Below are positions 1-9,610 of a stretch of 21,228 nucleotides of DNA, piece by piece (within the stretch, counting starts at the first letter, position 1; each line of letters opens with the position of its first letter). The translations under genes were made by a program, and so were the position numbers. The notes beneath the pieces were generated by a model, which was not told the origin of the DNA, did not search any database, and saw only the letters and a program-made list of their open reading frames with translations. Source of the DNA: Chloroflexota bacterium (GTDB taxonomy: Bacteria > Chloroflexota > Anaerolineae > Caldilineales > Caldilineaceae); assembly GCA_018969295.1 (NCBI GenBank), contig JAGWYN010000060.1:1-21228 (forward strand), written 5' to 3'.

Positions 1-349
1 CGCAAGAATCCCGATGCCATCCTGGAAATCGTATCTCGTGATCCTGCGCAGTCAGTCAGGTTTCCATGTGCTGACATAGCGCTGGGGAGTCGAACGCACC
101 TTCTACCATGCGCGCCGCTCAGTGTTCCCCTCCCTTACGGTCGGGGCTCCAAAGGAGCTTGTCGTGTCTAATACACGTGGTCTGAAATAAGCAAACAGTC
201 TGGTTGGAGCCGCACCTCAGGCTTAGGCGGTGGTGCGATACATGGCCAAACCCTTCAAATAGACCTGTCAGCGAAAATTTTTTGTCACCTAAATACCAGG
301 TTGTTTCGGGCTACATGTAGTAGTGTGATGGGCGAAAAAAGGAGGACAC
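1..349. other. Region without a convincing gene, left edge
   Basis: No gene could be supported here. Frame 1 is open from the window edge to a TAA at 169-171 (56 codons), but its translation has no recognisable motif and turns into a low-complexity tail, so it may be chance. Positions 127-158 carry a C-rich then G-rich segment followed by a perfect 5-bp hairpin (GCTCC at 146-150, GGAGC at 154-158). This resembles dispersed intergenic repeats more than coding sequence. The stretch just before 350 includes a clear GGAGG ribosome-binding site (341-345) that belongs to the transposase remnant. Confidence 0.5.
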
Positions 350-1000
350 ATGAAACTGACGCTCACCCAAAAAGAAGCAAAGCTGAGAGAAGTGGCAGAG
401 GGATTGATCCAGCAGGCGCTGGAATGGGATGAGGAAAACAAGACACTGAATCTGACGCAAATCGAAGACGAGGTGCTCATGCTGCGACAACGCTTTGGGC
501 AGGAGGTGGCGGCAGTGATGGTGGCAGGTTAAGAGAGCCAACAGCCGGTAGCAACGCCAACATGCGAGAAGTGCGGAGCAGAGATGCGCTACAAGGGTGG
601 AAAGGGGCGTTTGATTGAAAGCCGTATAGGAGGGCTGGCGATTGAACGTGGCGATATCAGGGGCACGCCGACAAGATTGCCGACGAATTGGAGAAGACCG
701 CACGTAAAGGGGCTGTCAACGCAGAGCAACTCAACACGGCGGCAGGCGATTTTCGTACCCACCATCAGCGTATGAACTATCTCCAGATGCGCGAAGAAGA
801 ATGGCCCATCGGCAGGGGTATGGTCGAAAGCGGCGCAAAGCAATTCAAGGCTCGCTTCAGCGCTCCTGGTATGCGCTGGTCCCGGCAAGGCGCCGAAAAC
901 CTGCTGCCAGTTCGTGCCGCCTTCCTTAGCGGACGCTTTGACCAGATGGGGGACGCTGCCAAAAACCTGCCCCCAGCGTGAAGTAGACCCAAAGTGTCCC
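304..1000. mobile_element. Possible limits of the ISKra4-like element remnant
   Basis: Around the transposase remnant there is a weak inverted similarity. The left side reads TTTCGGGCTAC (304-314). The reverse complement of the right side (about 981-1000) contains TTTGGGTCTAC. The two match apart from small offsets, so they may be eroded terminal inverted repeats. No target-site duplication could be identified, so the ends are approximate. The remnant would be about 700 bp, far shorter than an intact element, in line with the internal deletion. Confidence 0.35.
350..981 (+). pseudogene. Decayed ISKra4-like transposase (nonsense codon, internal deletion)
   Basis: The reading frame starts at ATG 350 behind GGAGG (341-345). 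It runs 60 codons to a TAA at 530-532, then stays open in the same frame, giving a CEKCGAEMRYKGGKGRL zinc-ribbon-like segment and an IGGLAIERGDI segment up to about 660. At about 660 the frame switches. From there to TGA 979-981 the sequence encodes a typical transposase C-terminus: WPIGRGMVESGAKQFKARF, then PGMRWSRQGAENLLPVRAA. This order (N-terminal helices, CxxC motif, then C-terminal PIGxGxVES and GMRWS motifs) is that of ISKra4-type transposases. The catalytic middle, several hundred codons in intact members, is missing. The family name rests on motif memory; that the gene is broken is seen directly. Confidence 0.8.
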
Positions 1001-1007
1001 AGAGAGA

Positions 1008-1037
1008 TTGCAGACGAGCGCCCGCCCGTGTTAGACT
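1008..1037 (+). promoter_or_regulatory. Candidate sigma70 promoter of the EEP-family gene, apparently leaderless
   Basis: TTGCAG (1008-1013) and TAGACT (1032-1037) are separated by 18 bp. The expected transcription start, about 7 bp after the -10 box, falls on the ATG at 1044. There is no Shine-Dalgarno sequence before that ATG, so the transcript would be leaderless. The boxes match consensus moderately. The call rests on their spacing and on the coincidence with the start codon. Confidence 0.45.
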
Positions 1038-1043
1038 GCAACC

Positions 1044-1859
1044 ATGCGTGTCGTCACCTACAACATCCACGGCTGGCGTACAGCAGCGGGCGAGCCCAAC
1101 TGGGCCGCCATCGGCGATGTGCTGGAGGCACTCGATGCCAGCGTGGTCGGGCTGAATGAGGTTTTTTATCCTCAGGTCGTAGCGGGCGCTGCCGGCCCAG
1201 CCCTGGAGGCCCTGGCAGCCCGCCTGGGGATGCACTTTGTCTTTGGCCCGTGTCTGCGCTGGGCCGCAGAGCACAAGATGCCGCCCACGGCGTACGGCAA
1301 TGCCCTGCTCAGCCGCTGGCCGATCCTTGCCAGCTCGGCCCACCACCTCACCGCCAAAGAAGAAGACAAAGAGGGGCTGCTGGCCAGCCTCGAGCCGCGC
1401 GGGCTGCTCGAAGGGCGTATTCTCCTGCCCAATGGCCAGACGTTGACTGTCTATGTAACCCACCTCGACCACACGGATGCAGCTGCGCGCTGGGTGCAGC
1501 TGCGTGTGGCGCGCACCTGGCTGGTGCGCGACCGCCATCGCCCCCATCTGGTGATGGGGGATTTCAATGCGGTCAGCCGTTGGGATGCAGCGGATCCTCC
1601 CCCCCCCGGCGACAGAGCGTTCCAGCTGATAGACGCCATGGAAAAAGCGAGCTATGTCGATCTCTACCGGCACTTTGGCAGCCCAGGAGCTGCCACCTTC
1701 CTTGCCGGTGACGAGCCTGCCCGCATCGATTATCTCTTTGCCAGCCCCGCCTTGCTCCCTGCCGTGACTGGCTGCACGATCTGGACCGCCGCCGACGGCG
1801 TTTCCGACCACCGCCCGGTGCTGGCCGATCTGGATCTGGAGCGGCTTTTGGCTGGCTGA
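1044..1859 (+). CDS. Endonuclease/exonuclease/phosphatase (EEP) family hydrolase
   Basis: This 271-aa protein has the full motif set of the EEP fold (DNase I, exonuclease III, sphingomyelinase, inositol phosphatase relatives). An early YNIHGW carries the metal-binding Asn. It is followed by LNEVF (metal-binding Glu, about residue 39), THLDH (catalytic His), GDFNA (Asp/Asn pair) and a C-terminal SDHRPV with the catalytic His. It should be a metal-dependent phosphodiesterase or phosphatase. The substrate (nucleic acid, phospholipid or small phosphoester) cannot be told from sequence. There is no signal peptide, which argues for a cytoplasmic enzyme. ATG 1044 is chosen because YNIHGW follows at once, as usual in the family. 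The gene stands alone, with carB starting 186 bp downstream behind its own promoter. A C8 tract near 1607 encodes prolines. Confidence 0.85.
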   Translation: MRVVTYNIHGWRTAAGEPNWAAIGDVLEALDASVVGLNEVFYPQVVAGAAGPALEALAARLGMHFVFGPCLRWAAEHKMPPTAYGNALLSRWPILASSAHHLTAKEEDKEGLLASLEPRGLLEGRILLPNGQTLTVYVTHLDHTDAAARWVQLRVARTWLVRDRHRPHLVMGDFNAVSRWDAADPPPPGDRAFQLIDAMEKASYVDLYRHFGSPGAATFLAGDEPARIDYLFASPALLPAVTGCTIWTAADGVSDHRPVLADLDLERLLAG

Positions 1860-1946
1860 CCCCTGCCGCCGACGGTTCCCAGCGCGTTTCAGGAGCCGAG
1901 TGCCCGCCGACCCGCCCTCAATACCTGCCAACTCGCCTCTCTTGGA

Positions 1947-1976
1947 TGGCACGAAAGCGCGATCGTGTGCGATACT
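1947..1976 (+). promoter_or_regulatory. Candidate extended -10 promoter of carB
   Basis: A TGC immediately before GATACT (1971-1976) makes an extended -10 element. A weak -35 (TGGCAC, 1947-1952) lies 18 bp upstream. Transcription would start near 1983 and leave a leader of about 60 nt before the carB ATG at 2046. I see no clear attenuator or riboswitch fold in that leader. Confidence 0.4.
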
Positions 1977-2045
1977 GCTCCAAACGCCGGGGTGCAACGG
2001 GCCCGCCGGGCAGCCAAAAAGAGTGGGGGAGCGTGTTCAGGGACT

Positions 2046-5327
<3,282 letters not shown>

Positions 5328-5335
5328 AGCTCTCT

Positions 5336-5623
5336 ATGGGAACCGATGTCAAAGCGCTGGCCCGCTGGGCGATCGGCCGCGGCTACCGCCTGCGCTTTAC
5401 CACCCGCCAGGGGCAGCGCGCCCAGGGGATCGTGACGGTGGCAGAGGGGAGACAGCAGCCCTTCGACTACGATGCCGTCACACAGGTGATCGAACTGCCC
5501 GACAGATGCATCCAGATCGACGAATATGGATGGGAAGTAGGGCCGCCAGGAGCGCCCGATCGAAAGTCCGACGAAAGATGGGGGGAGCTCGGAGGTTTGG
5601 ATGAGAGAGCGGACAGGCCGTAA
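5336..5623 (+). CDS. Small protein of unknown function between carB and rlmI
   Basis: I do not recognise this 95-aa protein. It is basic at the start (DVKALARWAIGRGYRLRFTTRQGQRAQG), has a central beta-rich segment ending in QVIELPDRCIQIDEYGWEVG, and a loose, charged tail. No membrane segment or signal peptide is visible. It lies 8 bp after the carB stop and overlaps the rlmI start by 23 bp, so it probably shares the transcript. Its stop codon (TAA 5621-5623) sits inside the first unit of a 15-bp tandem repeat, so the last residues may be recent. A TTG at 5324, overlapping the carB stop as TTGA, is an alternative start. It could be a conserved lineage-specific gene or, less likely, a chance open frame. 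Confidence 0.55.
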   Translation: MGTDVKALARWAIGRGYRLRFTTRQGQRAQGIVTVAEGRQQPFDYDAVTQVIELPDRCIQIDEYGWEVGPPGAPDRKSDERWGELGGLDERADRP

Positions 5624-6851
5624 CCAACAAGGCCGTAACCAACAAGGCCGTGACCAACAAGGACGGGTCGTCCTCAACCCTGGGCGGGAGAGGCCGGTGC
5701 GGCAGCAGCACCCTTGGATCTTCAGCGGCGCGATCGCCCAGCTGCCGGAGGAGCTCCCGGACGGAGAAGTGGTCGAGGTTTGCGCAGCCGACGGCCAGTG
5801 GCTGGCGCGCGGCTATCTCAACCGCCGCAGCCAGATCCAGGTGCGCCTGCTGAGCTGGGAGGCAGCAGAGCCGATCGACGCAGCGTTCTGGCAGCGACGG
5901 CTGCAGAGCGCGCTGGCACTGCGGGCCTCTCTGCCGGAAGTGCAAGGGTGCAGCGCGCTGCGGCTGGTCAACGCCGAAAGCGATTACCTGCCCGGGCTGA
6001 CAGTCGACCGCATGGGCGATTTTTTGGTGCTGCAGGCAGGGACCCTGGCCATCGACCGGCGCAAGCAAGAGCTGGCAGACCAACTGCTGGCCATGACCGG
6101 TTGCCAAGGCGTCGTCGAACGCAGCGACATGGCTGCCCGCCGGCTGGAAGGGCTGCCACCCTCCAGCGGGCTGCTGGCAGGAAACCCGCCGGAGGGGCTG
6201 GTCGAGGTCGAAGAAGCGGGGATGCACTTCGCCGTCGATCTGTTGCGCGGCCAAAAGACGGGCTTTTACACAGACCAGCGGGCCAACCGGCGCCGGGTGG
6301 CGGCCTATTGTGCAGGTGGACGAGTGCTCAACGCGTTCAGCTACACCGGCGCGTTCGCTCTGCACGCGCTGCAAGCGGGAGCCAGCCAGGTCACCAACCT
6401 GGACAGCAGCCTCGATGCCCTGGCCCTGGCCGAACAGAACCTGCGGCGCAACGGCTACGACCCGGACCTTCTGACCGCCAACATCGCCGGCGATGTGTTC
6501 GCCGTGCTGCGCGACTGGCAGGAGGATCCGGCTGAACGCTACGACGTGGTGATTCTGGACCCGCCCAAATTTGCCCAGAACCAGGGCGCGATCGAGCGTG
6601 CCCTCCGCGGCTACAAGGAGATCAACCGGCTGGCCCTGCGGCTGTTGCGCCCCGGCGGTTTTTTGGCAACGTTCAGTTGCAGCGGGCTGGTCAGCGCTGA
6701 GCTCTTTCAGAAAGTCGTCTTCGGTGCAGCGGTCGATGCAGGACGGCCTGTGCAGGTGCTCGAGTGGCTGCGCCAGAGCGCCGACCACCCGGTGGCCATC
6801 ACCTTTCCAGAGGGAGAGTATTTGAAGGGGCTGCTTCTGCGCGTGTTGTGA
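5601..6851 (+). CDS. rlmI: Class I SAM-dependent 23S rRNA (cytosine-C5) methyltransferase, RlmI type
   Basis: RlmI methylates C1962 of 23S rRNA. The 416-aa protein matches the E. coli protein (about 396 aa) along its length. An N-terminal PUA domain begins at RPVRQQHPWIFSGAI (about residue 32) and includes WLARGYLN. A middle domain carries ESDYLPGLTVDR and LVLQAG. KTGFYTDQRANRR leads into the Rossmann fold with VLNAFSYTGAFALHAL (SAM motif I), VILDPPKFAQN near residue 319, and TFSCSG, whose Cys is the expected catalytic residue. It ends in YLKGLLLRVL, as RlmI does (YLKG). The ATG at 5601 has GGAGG 5 bp upstream, so the extra 20 or so N-terminal residues, made of GRNQQ repeats, should be translated. 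The Nudix gene follows after 19 bp. Confidence 0.88.
   Translation: MRERTGRNQQGRNQQGRDQQGRVVLNPGRERPVRQQHPWIFSGAIAQLPEELPDGEVVEVCAADGQWLARGYLNRRSQIQVRLLSWEAAEPIDAAFWQRRLQSALALRASLPEVQGCSALRLVNAESDYLPGLTVDRMGDFLVLQAGTLAIDRRKQELADQLLAMTGCQGVVERSDMAARRLEGLPPSSGLLAGNPPEGLVEVEEAGMHFAVDLLRGQKTGFYTDQRANRRRVAAYCAGGRVLNAFSYTGAFALHALQAGASQVTNLDSSLDALALAEQNLRRNGYDPDLLTANIAGDVFAVLRDWQEDPAERYDVVILDPPKFAQNQGAIERALRGYKEINRLALRLLRPGGFLATFSCSGLVSAELFQKVVFGAAVDAGRPVQVLEWLRQSADHPVAITFPEGEYLKGLLLRVL
5616..5660 (+). repeat. 15-bp tandem repeat, three copies
   Basis: Three near-perfect copies of GGCCGTAACCAACAA lie head to tail (5616-5630, 5631-5645, and 5646-5660 with one change). A partial fourth begins at 5661. 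In the rlmI frame each unit encodes a five-residue GRNQQ-like step. In the frame of the upstream small gene the first unit supplies the TAA stop. Confidence 0.9.
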
Positions 6852-6870
6852 ACACACCCGGATCGATGCG

Positions 6871-7548
6871 ATGACAACGAAGTCCTTCTGTGAGCCATTT
6901 TTATCCCAGCTCCGCTGTGACCTGCGGGGGACGTTGCCCGGACGCACTGCCCAGGAGCGGATGGCCCCGCGGCCACGGCTGGGCAGCCAGCTCGCCGACC
7001 CGGCCAGCAGCGCTGCCCGGCAGGGAGGGGTTCTGGTGCTGCTCTATTCTCATGCTGGCCAGATCTTTCTCCCTTTGATCCGGCGTCCAGAGTACCCGGG
7101 CGTGCATGGGGGCCAGATCGGGCTGCCGGGGGGCGGCTATGATCTGGCCGACAGCGACTTGATCGCCACTGCACTGCGCGAGACCTTGGAAGAGATTGGG
7201 GTGCACGCCAGCCAGCAGCAGGTGCTGGGGCTGTTGACCCCAATCTACGTGGCGGCCAGCAACTATCTGGTGCAGCCCGCGGTCGCCTGGATCGAGGGCC
7301 GCCCAGAGTTTTATCCAGACCCGTACGAGGTGGCTGAGCTGATCGAAGCGCCGCTGGGGACGCTGCTCGACCCGGCAGCCCAGCATGTCGAGTGCTGGAG
7401 CGTGCGCGACCAGTCGATCGAAGTCCCCTATTTTGCGGTCGCCCGGCACAAGGTCTGGGGTGCTACAGCGATGATGCTGAGCGAGTTGCTGGCACTCCCG
7501 GCCATGGCGGCCGTGCGCGGGGCAGATGGGTGTGCTGGCCGTGTGTAG
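6871..7548 (+). CDS. Nudix hydrolase, NudL-like CoA pyrophosphatase family
   Basis: This family splits CoA and its derivatives (or related nucleoside diphosphate compounds) at the pyrophosphate. The signature is a UPF0035-type segment, RRPEYPGVHGGQIGLPGGGYD (about residues 71-91), running into a Nudix box that ends RETLEEIGV. As in E. coli NudL, the usual first Glu of the box is replaced by a small residue, here Ser. The helix Glu residues that bind metal (E in RE and the EE pair) are kept. The C-terminal part (VWGATAMMLSELLAL) also matches the NudL pattern (WGMTAGIIREL). The 225-aa length is slightly longer than NudL, mostly at the N-terminus. The upstream SD is weak, so an internal start cannot be excluded. 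It follows rlmI by 19 bp and may be cotranscribed with it. Confidence 0.85.
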   Translation: MTTKSFCEPFLSQLRCDLRGTLPGRTAQERMAPRPRLGSQLADPASSAARQGGVLVLLYSHAGQIFLPLIRRPEYPGVHGGQIGLPGGGYDLADSDLIATALRETLEEIGVHASQQQVLGLLTPIYVAASNYLVQPAVAWIEGRPEFYPDPYEVAELIEAPLGTLLDPAAQHVECWSVRDQSIEVPYFAVARHKVWGATAMMLSELLALPAMAAVRGADGCAGRV

Positions 7549-7572
7549 CGTTTCTGCCCCCACCCAGCGGCA

Positions 7573-7595
7573 TGGTACGATCGAACATGGGGAGG
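7573..7595 (+). promoter_or_regulatory. Extended -10 element and strong RBS before the GH99-like gene
   Basis: TGG immediately precedes TACGAT (7576-7581), forming an extended -10. I see no good -35. A strong GGAGG (7591-7595) then lies 5 and 8 bp before two consecutive TTG codons (7601, 7604). This placement decides the start of the next gene in favour of TTG, against the more upstream in-frame candidates inside the Nudix gene. Confidence 0.4.
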
Positions 7596-7600
7596 ATACA

Positions 7601-9004
7601 TTGTTGTCAAAAGGCTATTCTGTGCAATCGCTGCGGGGGGCGCTGCGGCCTCCAGCCAACCTGCCTCTCCTCTGGGGGAGGCTCGCCTTGCTCGCACTGC
7701 TGCTGGGGGGGGGGCTCCTCTCCATGTCGCAGCCGGTCGGCGCTGCGCCCCCTGCTCAATCTGCCGCCGACCGGCTGGTGTTGGCCTTTTACTACAGCTG
7801 GTTCGACGAGGCGACCTGGACGTACGATCAGCTGAGCGACCTGCCGGCTGAACCCTACGTCAGCCGCGACCGCAGCGTGATGGGGCGGCAGATCGAACAG
7901 GCGCAGCGTGCCGGCATCGACGCACTGGTCGTGGCCTGGTATGGGCCTGACGGGGCGACCAACCAGACCGAACCCAATCTGGCTGCGCTGCTCGACGAGG
8001 CTGCCGCCCGCAGCTTCAAGATCGCCGTTCTTTTCGAAAGCGATTCGCCGTTTATGCCGGGGGTGGAGGGGGTGAGAGGGGGGCTGGCTCATCTGCTCGG
8101 CGTCCACGTCAACCACCCGGCGTATCTGCGTGTCGACGGGCGGCCGGTGGTCTTCTTCTGGCGTCCAACCTTCTACAGCGTCGAGACGTGGGCCGCTGTT
8201 CGGGGCCAGGTCGACCCAGCCCAGGCCACGCTCTGGATCAGCGAGGGAGTCGACACCAGCTACCTCAGCGTGTTTGACGGCCACCATCTGTACAGCAATA
8301 CCTGGAACCCCCCTGCCAGTCTGGTCGCCACCAACCAGAAATTTGCCGCGCGCGTGGCGGCGATGCGCTCTGCGCTGGGCGCTGACCGGCTCTGGGTCGC
8401 TACGGTGATGCCGGGGTACAACGACGTCAAAATTCGGCCAGCCACCGGCTTTGCCACCGACCGGGAGGGAGGGGCCTACTACGAGCGCGCCTGGCAGGCG
8501 GCGATCGACAGCAACCCGCGCTGGATCGTGGTCAACAGCTTCAACGAGTGGCCAGAGGGCAGCTATATCGAGCCGAGCAGCGCGTTCGGCGATCGCTTTC
8601 TGGCGCTGACAGCGACCTGGAGTGCCCGCTTCAAGTCAGGAGGGAGCAGCGGGCCAGAGGTGCAAGGCACGGACGAGGCGGTCGACGAGGCGGTCGACGA
8701 ACCGACAGCCATCGTCCAGACTGCGCTGCTCAACCTGCGTGCCGGCCCCGCCGTCAGCCAGCCGCTGCTGGGGCAGGTGCCCGGCGGCACACGCCTGCCG
8801 ATTGTTGGGCGTTCGGCCGACGGGGCCTGGTGGCAGGTGACGGCAGCGGAGGGCAGGGTGTGGGTCTTTGGCGAACTGGTGCAGCCGCTCGGCCCACTCG
8901 ACCAGGTCCCGGTTGCAGCGGCACCCACTGTGGAGAGCGGATTTTCGATCACCGTGGGTGGCCAGAGCTTTCTGCTGCGCCAGGTGCAGCCGGCCGCCCC
9001 CTAA
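7601..9004 (+). CDS. Secreted GH99/WbsX-like glycoside hydrolase domain with C-terminal SH3 domain
   Basis: The protein starts with a basic stretch and a hydrophobic helix (about residues 24-44, LPLLWGRLALLALLLGGGLL) followed by VGAAPPAQS, a typical signal peptide, so it should be exported. The catalytic-like domain (about residues 55-345) opens with LVLAFYYSWFDEATW, has QAGIDALVVAWYGPDG-like and KIAVLFESDS strands, and closes with VVNSFNEWPEGSYIEPS. This pattern is seen in GH99 endo-mannosidase-like and WbsX-like proteins. A DEAVDEAVDEP linker leads to a bacterial SH3 domain (NLRAGPAVSQPLLGQVPGGT, then WWQVTAAEGRVWVFGELV), probably for cell-wall or glycan binding. It probably acts on an alpha-mannan-like or other surface glycan; the substrate is not provable here. 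A G10 tract (7705-7714) lies in the signal peptide. hpt follows after 24 bp. Confidence 0.78.
   Translation: MLSKGYSVQSLRGALRPPANLPLLWGRLALLALLLGGGLLSMSQPVGAAPPAQSAADRLVLAFYYSWFDEATWTYDQLSDLPAEPYVSRDRSVMGRQIEQAQRAGIDALVVAWYGPDGATNQTEPNLAALLDEAAARSFKIAVLFESDSPFMPGVEGVRGGLAHLLGVHVNHPAYLRVDGRPVVFFWRPTFYSVETWAAVRGQVDPAQATLWISEGVDTSYLSVFDGHHLYSNTWNPPASLVATNQKFAARVAAMRSALGADRLWVATVMPGYNDVKIRPATGFATDREGGAYYERAWQAAIDSNPRWIVVNSFNEWPEGSYIEPSSAFGDRFLALTATWSARFKSGGSSGPEVQGTDEAVDEAVDEPTAIVQTALLNLRAGPAVSQPLLGQVPGGTRLPIVGRSADGAWWQVTAAEGRVWVFGELVQPLGPLDQVPVAAAPTVESGFSITVGGQSFLLRQVQPAAP
8672..8704 (+). repeat. 12-bp tandem repeat in the linker of the GH99-like protein
   Basis: GACGAGGCGGTC occurs twice head to tail (8672-8683, 8684-8695), followed by a partial third copy, and encodes DEAVDEAVDEP. 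It forms the acidic linker between the catalytic-like and SH3 domains. The copies are identical, which suggests a recent duplication or copy-number variation. Confidence 0.85.
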
Positions 9005-9028
9005 CAGTTGTGAAGAGGAGAAGAAATT

Positions 9029-9610
9029 ATGAGCATACCCCACGCCGTCTTTGACAAAGTCAGCCTGCACGAAGACATCGCCCAGGTGCTGGTCGACGAG
9101 CCGTCGATTCGCAGACGGGTGCGTGAACTGGGGGACATGCTCAACCGTGAGTATGCGCGCCAGGATCTGTTGTTGGTGTCAGTGCTCAAAGGCAGCATCA
9201 TCTTCATGGCCGACTTGATCCGGGCCATCACGATCCCGCACGAGATCGATTTTATGGCGACCAGCAGCTACGGGGCTGGCACCAGCAGCAGCGGGATTGT
9301 GCGCATTCTGAAGGATCTGAACACGTCGATCGAGGGGCGCAACATCGTACTGGTCGAAGACATCATCGACAGCGGCCATACCCTTGGCTATCTCATGCGT
9401 CTTTTGCGGGAGCGCCAGCCGGCCTCGCTGCGGGTCATGGCCCTGCTCGACAAACCTGACCGCCGCGAGATCGAGATTCAGGTCGACTGGGTCGGGTTCG
9501 CAATCCCCAATGAGTTTGTTGTCGGCTACGGGTTGGACTTCAACGAACTGTACCGCAACCTGCCCTTTATCGGGGTTTTGAAACCCAGCATCTATGGGGC
9601 GCCTGAATAA
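9029..9610 (+). CDS. hpt: Hypoxanthine phosphoribosyltransferase
   Basis: This 193-aa purine-salvage enzyme converts hypoxanthine (and often guanine) plus PRPP to IMP (or GMP) and pyrophosphate in the cytoplasm. The family marks are present: a VSVLKGSIIFMADL segment with the conserved Lys-Gly; DFMATSSYG; the PRPP-binding loop IVLVEDIIDSGHTLGYL; then LDKPDRR and the C-terminal VGFAIPNEFVVGYGLDFNELYRNLPFIGVL, which is very well conserved in Hpt. The DSGHT variant of the usual DTGxT loop is common and should be functional. ATG 9029 has GAGGAG about 8 bp upstream. The gene follows the GH99-like gene by 24 bp and overlaps the M23 peptidase gene by 17 bp, suggesting cotranscription and translational coupling. 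Confidence 0.96.
   Translation: MSIPHAVFDKVSLHEDIAQVLVDEPSIRRRVRELGDMLNREYARQDLLLVSVLKGSIIFMADLIRAITIPHEIDFMATSSYGAGTSSSGIVRILKDLNTSIEGRNIVLVEDIIDSGHTLGYLMRLLRERQPASLRVMALLDKPDRREIEIQVDWVGFAIPNEFVVGYGLDFNELYRNLPFIGVLKPSIYGAPE

Noticed and set aside
70..120. A TTCGA-containing segment on the minus strand as a tRNA T-arm
   Set aside because: The flanking bases do not pair as a T-stem and no acceptor or anticodon arm could be found.
1..171. Open frame at the left edge as the end of a gene
   Set aside because: Only 56 codons, no motif, and it runs through the hairpin-bearing repeat-like segment; not enough to call a gene.
777..1997. Minus-strand open frame of 406 codons over the EEP gene
   Set aside because: Antisense to a gene with a complete catalytic motif set and reaching into the transposase fossil; no recognisable domain.
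5478..6947. Minus-strand open frame of 489 codons over rlmI with LLVTALLVTA repeats
   Set aside because: The repeat is just the antisense reading of the 15-bp tandem repeat; the + strand encodes a clear RlmI.
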